A DNA stretch of 64,000 bases from Bosea vestrisii. GTDB lineage: Bacteria > Pseudomonadota > Alphaproteobacteria > Rhizobiales > Beijerinckiaceae. A model generated the notes under the pieces. The model searched no databases. It saw only the letters and a list, made by a program, of their open reading frames with translations, and was not told where the DNA came from. This document shows positions 25,149 through 33,950 of this stretch, in pieces (position 1 is the stretch's first letter; each line of letters starts with the position of its first letter). Both the position numbers and the translations under genes were made by a program. The DNA lies in the NCBI RefSeq assembly GCF_030144325.1, contig NZ_CP126307.1, positions 4,926,001-4,990,000 of the forward strand, written 5' to 3'.

Positions 25149-27647
25149 TCAGAACTCCTCCCAGCTATGGTTGTCGCGCGCTCCACCGCCCGCGACCTTG
25201 CGGGCGGGCATCGGAGCGGCATGGGGCACAGGCACCTTCCGTGCCGGCGCGCGCGGAGCAGAGCGTGTTTCCGACATCGCGGCTGCGGCGAGGTTGCGCA
25301 GGCGCTCCGGCTCGCTGGCCGAGCGCACATCGCTGACGGAGATGCGGAAGGCCGCGACGAGTTGGTCCAGGCTGTGGATCTGGTCGGCGAGTGAGGCCGC
25401 AGAAGCGGCGCTCTGCTCGGCCAAAGCCGCGTTCTGCTGGGTCATCTCGTCCATATGGGCGACGGTCTGGCTCATCTCGTCGATGCCATTGGCCTGTTCG
25501 CCCGCCGCCGCCGAAATCTCGACCACGGTCGCGGCGACCTGCCTGGAGGCCGAGACGATCTTGTCGAGAACCGTGCCGGCGGAGCGGACCAGCTTGACGC
25601 CTTCCTCGATCTCGATGGTCGACGACTGGATCAAGGTCGTGATGTCCTTCGACGCCTCGGCCGAGCGCTGCGCCAGCGTCCGGACCTCGGAGGCGACCAC
25701 GGCGAAGCCCTTACCGGCATCACCGGCGCGGGCTGCTTCGACGGCGGCGTTCAGTGCCAGCAGATTGGTCTGGAAGGCGATGCCGTCGATCACCGAGGTG
25801 ATGTCGGTGATCTTGCGCGAGGCCGCCTCGATCCGCTCCATCGCCTCGACGGCGTTCTGCACGATCGTGCCGCCCTGCTGCGCCACGTTCGTGGCCTCGT
25901 CGGAGGCCGATGCCGCGACCTTCGACGAGCCGGCGCTCGCCTTGACGGAGGCCGCGAGCTCCTCGGTCGTGGCCGCGGTCTCCTCGAGCGAGGCGGCCTG
26001 CTCCTCGGTCCGCTTGGCGAGATCGTCGGCGCCTGCCTTGATCTCACGGGCCGAGGCCGAGACCTGCGAGGTCGTCGCCTGGATGCCGCCGATCGTCTCC
26101 GACAGCCGCTCGACCGTCTCGTTGACCGAGTGCTTCAGCTCGGCGAAGCGGCCTTGATAATCGGTCGCAATCCTGCGGGTCAGGTCGCCCTGCGAGACTG
26201 ATGCCAGGATGTCGGCGAACTCCGTCGTCGCGCCGTCGACCACGGCGTTGATCTGGTTGATCCCATTGACTAGCTGCTGCATCTGCGCGTCGGCGTTTTC
26301 CAATTGCAGCCGTGCGCTGAAATCGCCAGCGGCTGCCGCGGCGACGACAGTCCCGACATCGTTGACGACGGCGATCATGGATTCGGTCCGCGCAGCCCGT
26401 TCGGCCGCGGCGGCGCGCTCCTGCGCCTCCAGGGCCTGGACGCGCAGCCCGTTCTCCTTGAACACCCGGACGGCGGCTGCCATGCCGCCGATCTCGTCAT
26501 TCCGGCCGCTGTCGATGATCTCGGCCGAGAAGTCGCCCTGCGCCAGCTGCGTCATCGATGCGGTCAGCGCGGTGATCGGACGCGTCACGCGGCTCTGGAC
26601 CAGCCAGAGCCCGACGAGCGCCAGCACGAGCGCGGCCAGGAGGACGAGGCCGTAGATGACGAGCGAGCGCATCGCTGCCGTCGCCTTGGCGTCGGCGGTT
26701 TCCGAGACGACATCGATGGCGCGGCTCGCCACGGCGCCGACGGTTTCGGAGGCGGCGACGATCTGGTCGCGCCAAAGATCGGGGTTGATCGAAGGCTTGC
26801 GTCCGCCCGTCGCATTGGCGACCAGGTCAGCCCGCGTCGCCTTGAAGGTTCCGCCGAAATAGGTGTTCTCGGCGGTTACCAGCGCATCCTTCAGTGCCTG
26901 TGGCGTGCTCGCCTGGCCGATGAGCTGCTTCACCACGCCCCAGGCGAACTCCATGCGTGCATCGCTGACGATGACGGCATTGCTCTCCTTGGCGTCGAGC
27001 GGCCGGTCCTGGGCGACGGCGTTGTTGAGGACGATCGTCGACGATCCACTGAACGAGCGTGCTGCCCAGGCCATCGAGCGGATCGAGGTGAGGTTGGCGA
27101 AGTTGGCGTCGAGGACGAGGATGCGTTCTTCGAGCGTCGCCGACGCGGTCTCGAGCGCCGTCAGGAATTTGCCGGTCTGGGCCATGCTGGCCCCGACCAG
27201 TTCCTTCTCCCGCGCTTCTACCGGGAGCTTCCAGTTGCCGTCGATCTTCGCCCGCAGCGGCTTGAGGGCTGCGACATGGCCGTCGATCTCGTTCGATACG
27301 GTCGCTGCAGTGCTGTAGCCGTTTTTCTGGGCGATGGCCTGCGCCGTGGCAATCGCATCGTCCAGTCGCTTGCGCCGCGTCAGCACGTCCTCGATCATCC
27401 CGCCGTTCTTGTCGGTGGGCATCGTCATCGCGCTCGCGCCGTTGCCGCGCTCGTAGCGCAGGTTCTGCAGCGCCGCGAAATAGGCCTTGTTCAGATCGGC
27501 GAGAACGGACACCTCGACTGCCGTGTTGTAGCGCGTCCAGGCCTGCCAGAGCGATTGCGTCGAAAGCGTTACGATCGCCGCGCTGGCAAGACCGAGGACG
27601 GTCAGGAGCATGGTCTTGATGCTGAGGTTCTTCGCGGCGTTGAACAT
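25149..27647 (-). CDS. Methyl-accepting chemotaxis protein with CheR-tethering tail
   Basis: Transmembrane chemoreceptor of 832 residues. TM1 is about 12-32; a large, mostly helical periplasmic ligand domain covers about 35-325. TM2 (about 327-350) is followed by HAMP ([21 protein letters not shown]) and a second HAMP-like segment near 430-480. The signalling hairpin carries the conserved tip region ([22 protein letters not shown]). The C-terminus ends in SWEEF, resembling the aromatic-acidic pentapeptide that recruits CheR/CheB in high-abundance receptors. Ligand unknown. It is monocistronic with a strong terminator, and no other che genes are in the window. Confidence 0.93.
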   Translation of the reverse strand: MFNAAKNLSIKTMLLTVLGLASAAIVTLSTQSLWQAWTRYNTAVEVSVLADLNKAYFAALQNLRYERGNGASAMTMPTDKNGGMIEDVLTRRKRLDDAIATAQAIAQKNGYSTAATVSNEIDGHVAALKPLRAKIDGNWKLPVEAREKELVGASMAQTGKFLTALETASATLEERILVLDANFANLTSIRSMAWAARSFSGSSTIVLNNAVAQDRPLDAKESNAVIVSDARMEFAWGVVKQLIGQASTPQALKDALVTAENTYFGGTFKATRADLVANATGGRKPSINPDLWRDQIVAASETVGAVASRAIDVVSETADAKATAAMRSLVIYGLVLLAALVLALVGLWLVQSRVTRPITALTASMTQLAQGDFSAEIIDSGRNDEIGGMAAAVRVFKENGLRVQALEAQERAAAAERAARTESMIAVVNDVGTVVAAAAAGDFSARLQLENADAQMQQLVNGINQINAVVDGATTEFADILASVSQGDLTRRIATDYQGRFAELKHSVNETVERLSETIGGIQATTSQVSASAREIKAGADDLAKRTEEQAASLEETAATTEELAASVKASAGSSKVAASASDEATNVAQQGGTIVQNAVEAMERIEAASRKITDITSVIDGIAFQTNLLALNAAVEAARAGDAGKGFAVVASEVRTLAQRSAEASKDITTLIQSSTIEIEEGVKLVRSAGTVLDKIVSASRQVAATVVEISAAAGEQANGIDEMSQTVAHMDEMTQQNAALAEQSAASAASLADQIHSLDQLVAAFRISVSDVRSASEPERLRNLAAAAMSETRSAPRAPARKVPVPHAAPMPARKVAGGGARDNHSWEEF

Positions 27648-27792
27648 GGCAAACCCGGATGGACGACTGATCCGTTAAGTGTCTCATCCGGCGATTTATT
27701 TTATGCTAACCACGCCGCTTCGCCTGGGGAGTGTTCCAAAGTGCGCGCGAATACCGCGCCGGATGGCAACCATCCAGTGGATGCGTCATCGG

Positions 27793-27831
27793 TTTGACAC
27801 TGCAGGACGTTTGGAGTTGGTGCAGTGCAAA
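27793..27831. promoter_or_regulatory. Inverted repeat with TTGACA upstream of corA
   Basis: CACTGCA (27798-27804) and TGCAGTG (27821-27827) form a perfect 7-base inverted pair that extends loosely to TTTG...CAAA. A TTGACA that could serve as -35 (27794-27799) overlaps the left arm; no good -10 is seen at 16-18 nt. It is 38 nt before the corA start in the 221-nt divergent region between the chemoreceptor and corA. Operator or hairpin leader; function unproven. Confidence 0.45.
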
Positions 27832-27868
27832 TCCGCGCCTTGCCGCGCCTGATTCCGGATGACCGGCC

Positions 27869-28858
27869 ATGCTCCTGATCCACGGCATCTGCCAGACGCA
27901 CGGCGACAAGCTCGCGCATCGGACTCTCGCCGTCGAGGAGGAGATTCCACCAGGCTCGATCTGGATCGACCTGCTCAATCCGACATCGGCCGAGGACGCC
28001 AAGGTCGAGCAGCATCTCGGCATCTCGATCCCGACCAAGGAGGAGATGCACGATCTCGAGCCCTCCGAGACGATCTATGCTGAGGATGGCGCGCACTACA
28101 TGACGCTGCGCGTCATCTGCCAGTCGGACACGAACGTTCCCCGGCTCGCCGACGTCACCTTCATCCTGACCGAGAAGGCGCTGGTCACGGTGCGTTATGA
28201 CGAGCCCGGCGCCTTCAACATCTTCCTCAACCGCGTCACCAAACCTGGCGGCTGCGAGCTTGAGCCAGCCGGCGTGATGGAGGGGCTGATCGAGGCGATC
28301 GTCGACCGGGCCGCCGAGGTGCTGCGCGGCGTCGGCGACCGCATCGACCTGCGCTCGCGCCAGATATTCGACGGCAACAGCGCCAGCGTCGAGCAGGGCC
28401 GGGTCTATCAGGCGGTGGTGCGCAAGATCGGCCAGTACGAGCACATCATCTCGAATGTGCGCGAGAGCATGGTCTCGGTCGAGCGCGTGCTGCTCTACCT
28501 CTCGGCCAACTTCAAGCGCACCAAGAAGGCGGCGAGCGGCTTCACCCCGGAATGGCGGGCCGCGATCCGCGACGTCCAGGCGATCGAGGAGCACGCCACC
28601 TTCCTGTCGAACAAGCTGCAGTTCATGCTGAACGCGACGCTCGGCCTGGTCAGCATCGAGCAGAACAAGATCATCAAGCTGTTCTCGGTCGTCGCGGTGG
28701 TCTTCATGCCACCGACGCTCGTCGCCTCGATCTACGGCATGAACTTCGAGAAGATGCCCGAGTTGAAGTGGGAACTCGGCTATCCGATGTCGCTCGTGAT
28801 CATGGTGGTCGCGGCGATCCTGCCCTACCTCTTCTTCCGCTGGAAGAAGTGGCTCTGA
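27869..28858 (+). CDS. corA: CorA family magnesium/divalent cation transporter
   Basis: Pentameric inner-membrane Mg2+ (or Co2+/Ni2+/Zn2+) channel subunit of 329 residues. A large N-terminal cytoplasmic domain with a long stalk helix is followed by two C-terminal membrane helices. The selectivity signature GMN is present in ASIYGMNFEKMPELKWELGYP just after TM1, and the positively charged end FFRWKKWL follows TM2. The start used is ATG at 27869; the preceding GGATGA is only a modest ribosome site. It is followed 38 nt later on the same strand by an SLC13-type carrier. Confidence 0.93.
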   Translation: MLLIHGICQTHGDKLAHRTLAVEEEIPPGSIWIDLLNPTSAEDAKVEQHLGISIPTKEEMHDLEPSETIYAEDGAHYMTLRVICQSDTNVPRLADVTFILTEKALVTVRYDEPGAFNIFLNRVTKPGGCELEPAGVMEGLIEAIVDRAAEVLRGVGDRIDLRSRQIFDGNSASVEQGRVYQAVVRKIGQYEHIISNVRESMVSVERVLLYLSANFKRTKKAASGFTPEWRAAIRDVQAIEEHATFLSNKLQFMLNATLGLVSIEQNKIIKLFSVVAVVFMPPTLVASIYGMNFEKMPELKWELGYPMSLVIMVVAAILPYLFFRWKKWL

Positions 28859-28896
28859 CCTCGCCGGCGCCTCGCGCCTAGGATATTGGCGCGCGA

Positions 28897-30675
28897 ATGA
28901 CCCTGCCGCAGATTCTCTCTTGCTCCCTGGTCGCCGCGATGATGGTGGCCTTCGTCTGGGGCAAGCTGCGCTATGATGTCGTCGCACTTCTGGCCTTGCT
29001 CGCCGGTGTCGCGATCGGCGTGGTCCCGGCCAAGGAGGCCTTCAAGGGCTTTTCCGACGACATCGTCATCATCGTCGCCAGCGCCCTGATCGTCAGCGCC
29101 GCGGTGGCGCGCTCCGGCCTGGTCGAGACGGCGCTTGCCCGCATCGCGCCGGCGCTGCGCTCGACGCAAGCGCAGGTCGCTGTCCTCGTCTTCGTCGTCG
29201 CTGCCATGTCGGCGATCATCAAGAACATCGGCGCGCTCGCGATGATGCTGCCGATCGCCTATCAGCTCGCGCGCAAGGACGGGAAATCGCCCTCGGTCTT
29301 CCTGATGCCGATGGCCTTCGCCTCGCTGCTCGGCGGCATCGTCACCCTGGTCGGCACCTCGCCCAATGTCATCGTCGCGCGCGTGCGGCAGGAACTCGGC
29401 GGCGAGCCCTTCGCCATGTTCGACTTCACCCCGGTCGGTATCGGCATCGCGTTTATCGGCTGCGCTTTCCTGAGCGTCGCCTACCGGTTGTTGCCGAAGG
29501 ATCGCCAGGGGTCGCGCTCGCTCGACCAGGCTGTCGACATCAAGGACTACGTCACCGAGGCGCGCCTGCCCGAGAAGGGGCCGCTCGCGGGCAAGACCAT
29601 CGCCGATCTCAGAAAGCCGGGCGATGGCGAGGTCGAGGTCGTCGCGATCCTGCGCGATGGCGAGCGCCGCCGGGCGCCATTGCCCGATGCCAGCCTGCGC
29701 GCCGGCGATATCCTGCTGCTGCGCGGTGAGCCCAAGGCGCTGGAGCGCGTCATTGCGGCGGGCGAGCTCGAGCTGACCGGCCAGCACCGCTCGACCCAGC
29801 GCGAGGGCTCGCTCGATCCTGCCCGCACCGGCGAAGCGATCGTCACGCAGGGCTCGCTGCTCGAAGGCGTCAGCGCCGCCGAGATCGACCTGCACGCCCG
29901 TTTCCACATCAACCTGCTCGGCATCAGCCGCGCCGGCGAGCGCTTCACCGAGCGCCTGCGCGACATCCGCCTTCGCCCCGGCGACGTCGTGCTGCTGCAG
30001 GGCGACGAGGACCTGCTGCCCGAGCGCCTGCGCGAGCTCGGCCTGCTGCCGCTGGCAGCGCGCAGCCTTCAGCTCGGCAGCACCCGCCGCCGCCTCGTCA
30101 CCGGAACGATCGTCGCCGCGACGGTGATCGTGGTCGCACTCGGCCTGCTGCCCGTGGCGATCGCCTTCTTCGCTGCCGCGGTGCTCCTGCTGGTGACGCG
30201 CGCCCTGACGTTGCGCGATGCCTACGACTCGGTTGAGGCTCCGATCCTGATCATGCTGGCGGCACTGATCCCGGTCAGCGACAGCCTGCGTGTGACCGGC
30301 GCGACCGATGTTTTCGCCGGCTTGCTGGCGCAGCTCGGCGCAGGTCTCCCGGGCTGGGGCGCGGTCGGGCTGATGCTCGTCGCGGCGATGGCGGTGACGC
30401 CCTTCCTCAACAACGCCGCGACCGTGCTGGTGATGGCGCCGATCGGCGCCGGCTTCGCCAAGACGCTCGGCTACAATCCCGACGCTTTCCTGATGGCGGT
30501 GGCGATCGGCGCGGCCTGCGACTTCCTCACCCCGATCGGCCACCAGTGCAACACGCTGGTGATGGGCCCGGGCGGCTATCGCTTCGGCGACTATGCCAGG
30601 CTCGGCGCGCCGCTCTCGGCCCTGGTGATCCTGCTCGCCGTGCCGCTGATCCTCTGGGTTTGGCCGCTGAGGTGA
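28897..30675 (+). CDS. SLC13/DASS-type anion transporter with RCK-C domains
   Basis: Membrane carrier of the CitT/ArsB-like ion-transporter superfamily, 592 residues. Five or six N-terminal helices are followed by a cytoplasmic insert (about 205-385) with two TrkA-C (RCK-C) domains (GPLAGKTIADLRKPGDGEVEVVAILRDGER; LLEGVSAAEIDLHARFHINLLGI), then the remaining helices. The conserved SLC13 segments LVGTSPNVIV (about 149-158) and TPIGHQCNTLVMGPGGYRF are present. Proteins of this layout transport sulfate, di- or tricarboxylates, or citrate with Na+ or H+. The substrate is not readable. It may be co-transcribed with corA. Confidence 0.9.
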   Translation: MTLPQILSCSLVAAMMVAFVWGKLRYDVVALLALLAGVAIGVVPAKEAFKGFSDDIVIIVASALIVSAAVARSGLVETALARIAPALRSTQAQVAVLVFVVAAMSAIIKNIGALAMMLPIAYQLARKDGKSPSVFLMPMAFASLLGGIVTLVGTSPNVIVARVRQELGGEPFAMFDFTPVGIGIAFIGCAFLSVAYRLLPKDRQGSRSLDQAVDIKDYVTEARLPEKGPLAGKTIADLRKPGDGEVEVVAILRDGERRRAPLPDASLRAGDILLLRGEPKALERVIAAGELELTGQHRSTQREGSLDPARTGEAIVTQGSLLEGVSAAEIDLHARFHINLLGISRAGERFTERLRDIRLRPGDVVLLQGDEDLLPERLRELGLLPLAARSLQLGSTRRRLVTGTIVAATVIVVALGLLPVAIAFFAAAVLLLVTRALTLRDAYDSVEAPILIMLAALIPVSDSLRVTGATDVFAGLLAQLGAGLPGWGAVGLMLVAAMAVTPFLNNAATVLVMAPIGAGFAKTLGYNPDAFLMAVAIGAACDFLTPIGHQCNTLVMGPGGYRFGDYARLGAPLSALVILLAVPLILWVWPLR

Positions 30676-30865
30676 ACGCGATGCGCGGCTGGCGGCCGAT
30701 CGAGGTCGAGGGAACAGAATTCATGCCGAGCTGCCTCGGCAGAGAATGTTTCAACTGTCAGATTGACTCAGAACGGAAGTATTCGGCTTCCCGCAAACGG
30801 CTGCGATGCCTATATATGCGGCAGATATTTTCGAGCCGCCCGGCGGCGATTGACGAGCTCCTGCC

Positions 30866-32233
30866 ATGACCACAGTGACGTCCCGAGCCGGCGCGACGAC
30901 CGCCGGCACCAAGCCATTTTACGCCAATTTCGGCTTCCAGGTTCTGGCCGCCATGGTGATCGGGCTCGTGCTCGGCTGGGTCGCGCGCAATATCGGCCCG
31001 GATGCGGCCGGACAGCCGAACGCGTTGACGACGACGCTGGCGACGACCGGCTCGATTTTCGTGCAGCTGCTGCAGGCTTTGGTGCCGCCGCTGATCTTCA
31101 CCGCGATCGTCGCCTCGATCAGCAATCTCCGGCAGCTCTCCAATGCGGCCGCGTTGGTCTGGCAGACGCTGCTCTGGTTCGCTCTCACTGCCTTCATCGC
31201 CGTGCTGATCGGCATCGCGCTCGGCCTCATCATCCAGCCCGGCATCAATTCCGGCGCGATCGCCGCCAGTGCGAAGGCGCCCGGCTCGGTCGGTTCCTGG
31301 CTCGATTTCCTCAAGGGCCTCGTCCCCGCCAACGTATTCGGCCTGCAGGCCTCGACCCGGATCGATGGCGGGGCGGCGACCACAAGGCTCGGCTTCAACG
31401 TGCTGCAGCTCCTCGTCATCTCGATCGTCATCGGTGTCGCGGCGCTGAAGGTTGGCGAGCGCGCCAACAGCTTCCTCGCCTTCAACGAATCTCTGCTGGC
31501 GATCGTCCGCAAGATCCTGTGGTGGGTGATCCGGCTGACGCCGATCGGCACGATCGGCCTGCTCGGCAATGCCGTGGCGCAGTACGGCTGGCAGACCCTG
31601 CAGCAGCTCTCCTGGTACGCCTTCGCGATCTATCTCGGCCTCGCCATCGTGCTGCTGATCGTCTACCCGGCGCTGCTCATCCTTCACGGGCTCTCGCCGC
31701 TGCGCTTCTTCGCGGGCGCCTGGCCGGCGATCCAGCTCGCCTTCGTCTCGCGCTCCTCGGTCGGCACCTTGCCGGTGACCGAGGCCGTGACCGAGAAGAG
31801 CCTCGGTGTGCCCCGCGAATACGCCGCCTTCGCCGTGCCGCTCGGCGCGACCACCAAGATGGACGGCTGCGCCGCGATCTATCCGGCGATCTCGGCGATC
31901 TTCGTGGCGCAGTTCTACGGCGTTCCGCTCGGCCTGCAGGAATATGTGCTGATCGTCTTCGTCTCGGTCATCGGCTCGGCGGCGACCGCCGGGCTCACCG
32001 GCGCGACGGTGATGCTGACGCTGACGCTGTCGACACTCGGCCTGCCGCTGGCCGGCGTCGGCCTGCTGCTCGCCATCGACCCGATCCTCGACATGGGCCG
32101 CACCGCGGTGAACGTCGCCGGCCAGGCCCTGGTGCCGACCATCGTCGCCAAGCGCCAGGGCATGCTCGATCAGGCGCAGTATGACCGCGCCGGTGACATC
32201 GAGGCGATCGACGCCGGCGCGCAGACGGCCTGA
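30866..32233 (+). CDS. Dicarboxylate/amino acid:cation symporter (DAACS, SDF family)
   Basis: Na+ or H+ coupled uptake carrier of the GltP/DctA family, 455 residues, eight helices plus two re-entrant loops. The substrate-loop signatures are SRSSVGTLPVTEAV (HP1-like) and PLGATTKMDGCAAIYPAI (TM7, where NMDG is KMDG in this protein), with DPILDMGRTAVNVAGQAL near TM8. The lysine in KMDG instead of the usual asparagine may affect cation coupling. ATG at 30866 after GAGCTCCTGCC. It stands alone, with 190 nt upstream in which no clear promoter is seen. Confidence 0.9.
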   Translation: MTTVTSRAGATTAGTKPFYANFGFQVLAAMVIGLVLGWVARNIGPDAAGQPNALTTTLATTGSIFVQLLQALVPPLIFTAIVASISNLRQLSNAAALVWQTLLWFALTAFIAVLIGIALGLIIQPGINSGAIAASAKAPGSVGSWLDFLKGLVPANVFGLQASTRIDGGAATTRLGFNVLQLLVISIVIGVAALKVGERANSFLAFNESLLAIVRKILWWVIRLTPIGTIGLLGNAVAQYGWQTLQQLSWYAFAIYLGLAIVLLIVYPALLILHGLSPLRFFAGAWPAIQLAFVSRSSVGTLPVTEAVTEKSLGVPREYAAFAVPLGATTKMDGCAAIYPAISAIFVAQFYGVPLGLQEYVLIVFVSVIGSAATAGLTGATVMLTLTLSTLGLPLAGVGLLLAIDPILDMGRTAVNVAGQALVPTIVAKRQGMLDQAQYDRAGDIEAIDAGAQTA

Positions 32234-32249
32234 GGCGGCATCAGATTTG

Positions 32250-32822
32250 TCAGCGGGGCGGAAGTTTCGAGAGCAGCGTCTTTCCGCGCGGCGACAATCG
32301 ATAGCCGACCTCAAGGCTCTCGGTGAGACCGAGGGCCTTGAGCTTGCGCACATCCTGCTTGAAGGGAAGCATCTCGCGCCCGAGCAGCTCGGCGAGTTCG
32401 GCGGCGCGTCGCCCGGGATGCGTCGCGATTAGCTCTAGCGTGGCGCGTGTCCAAACCTTGTGCGCATCAAGCCGGGCAAGGCGCTGAACCAGCTGCTCCG
32501 CGTCGGCATCCGTCAGGTCATCTGCTTCGCGCAAGGCTTCGCGCGGATCGGGGCCGGCGAGACGAATGCGGATTCGATAGAGGCTGCCCTCGCGGCCGGT
32601 CAGCGCGGCGAGCGCTTCTTCGCGGGAGTCGAAGCCGGCGGCCCTCGCATCGGCTGCGCCGAGCTGGTCTTCCGTGATCGGCTCGACCGCATCGATGGCG
32701 AGCTGGCCGATTGCCGTCAGCAGCGTGCCGCCGCTCTTGACGCTGGGCCGACGCCAGCGCCGCAGCACCTGCGTGATGCTGCCCTCGGCGATGCCCTCAA
32801 GCGTGCGCCGGTCGAGCAGCAC
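32250..32822 (-). CDS. ASCH-like domain protein with C-terminal winged helix
   Basis: 190 residues. The N-terminal half (about 1-105: LLDRRTLEGIAEGSITQVLRRWRRP, VKSGGTLLTAIGQLAIDAVEPI, then YRIRIRLAGPDPR) has the pattern of an ASCH domain, a PUA-related beta-barrel that binds RNA or modified nucleotides. The C-terminal half (about 118-190: TRATLELIATHPGRRAAELAELLGR...KLKALGLTESLEVGYRLSPRG) looks like a winged helix. The start is GTG at 32822, five bases after the stop of the cysteine synthase gene, so it is likely translated from that mRNA. No ribosome site is evident, which fits coupling. Role unknown. Confidence 0.72.
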   Translation of the reverse strand: MLLDRRTLEGIAEGSITQVLRRWRRPSVKSGGTLLTAIGQLAIDAVEPITEDQLGAADARAAGFDSREEALAALTGREGSLYRIRIRLAGPDPREALREADDLTDADAEQLVQRLARLDAHKVWTRATLELIATHPGRRAAELAELLGREMLPFKQDVRKLKALGLTESLEVGYRLSPRGKTLLSKLPPR

Positions 32823-32827
32823 GGCGT

Positions 32828-33871
32828 TTAGGCCATCACCTTGGCCAGCACGTCCTTCAGCCCGCCATCGCGTTCGAGCCAGCCGGGCACCGGCAGGTTC
32901 TTCGAGCGCAGGAATTCGGGGTTGAACAGCTTCGACTGGTAGCGCGTGCCGTAGTCGCAGAGGATGGTCACGATGGTGTGGCCGGGACCCATCTCCTTAG
33001 CCAGCCGGATCGCGCCGGCGACGTTGATGCCGGAGGAGCCGCCGAGGCAGAGGCCCTCTTCCTCCAGCAGCTGGAAGCAGAGCGGGATCGCCTCCTCGTC
33101 GGGGATCTGGAAGGCGACGTCGATCGGCGCGCCCTCGATGTTCGCGGTGATCCGGCCCTGGCCGATGCCCTCGGTGATCGAGGAGCCCTCGGCCTTGAGC
33201 TCGCCGGTGGTGTAGTAGGCGTACAGCGCCGCGCCCATCGGGTCGGCGAGGGCGATCCTTATCTTCGGGTTGAAGCCTTTCAGCGCTATCGCGACGCCGG
33301 CGAGCGTCCCGCCGGTGCCGACGGCGCTGACGAAGCCGTCGACCTTGCCGCCGGTCTGCTGCCAGATCTCAGGGCCGGTCGTCTCGATATGACCCTGGCG
33401 GTTGGCGACATTGTCGAACTGGTTGGCCCAGATCGCGCCGTTGGCCTCCGTCTTTGCCAGTTCTTCGGCGAGGCGGCCTGAAACCTTCACATAATTGTTC
33501 GGGTTGACGTAGCCGACGGCGGGCACCTCGACCAGGGTCGCGCCGGCGAGCCGCAGCATGTCCTTCTTTTCCTGGCTCTGCGTCTCCGGGATGACGATCA
33601 CCGAGCGATAGCCCAGCGCGTTGCCGACCAGCGCCAGGCCGATGCCGGTATTGCCGGCCGTGCCCTCGACGATGACGCCGCCGGGCCGGAGCGCGCCGCT
33701 CTTCTCGGCGTCGCGGATGATGGCGAGCGCGGCGCGGTCCTTGACCGACTGGCCGGGGTTCATGAACTCGGCCTTGCCGAGGATTTCGCAGCCGGTTTCC
33801 TGCGAGGCGCGCTTCAGTTTGATCAGGGGGGTGTTGCCGATCGCTTCGACGACGCCGTTGCGGATAGTCAT
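32828..33871 (-). CDS. cysK: Cysteine synthase A
   Basis: PLP-dependent O-acetylserine sulfhydrylase, 347 residues, somewhat longer than the common 310-325. The PLP lysine is K44 in PGQSVKDRAAL. The phosphate/substrate loop is EGTAGNTGIGLA, and the glycine-rich cofactor cup is VSAVGTGGTLAGVA. The ATG at 33871 has GGAG nine bases upstream; an in-frame TTG at 33880 lies too close to that site. The ASCH-like gene follows in the same operon. It is divergent from the RNA methyltransferase gene across 79 nt. CBS-type specificity is a less likely alternative. Confidence 0.9.
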   Translation of the reverse strand: MTIRNGVVEAIGNTPLIKLKRASQETGCEILGKAEFMNPGQSVKDRAALAIIRDAEKSGALRPGGVIVEGTAGNTGIGLALVGNALGYRSVIVIPETQSQEKKDMLRLAGATLVEVPAVGYVNPNNYVKVSGRLAEELAKTEANGAIWANQFDNVANRQGHIETTGPEIWQQTGGKVDGFVSAVGTGGTLAGVAIALKGFNPKIRIALADPMGAALYAYYTTGELKAEGSSITEGIGQGRITANIEGAPIDVAFQIPDEEAIPLCFQLLEEEGLCLGGSSGINVAGAIRLAKEMGPGHTIVTILCDYGTRYQSKLFNPEFLRSKNLPVPGWLERDGGLKDVLAKVMA

Positions 33872-33950
33872 ATTAGGCAACTCCAGCCATTTCCCTGCTT
33901 GCCGTCACCTGATAGGCCAAACCTTCCTGCAGGTCATCAGTATCGAAACC

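Noticed and set aside
28825..30543. A 572-codon antisense open frame over the SLC13-type gene
   Set aside because: Shadow of the transporter gene; low-complexity charged translation.
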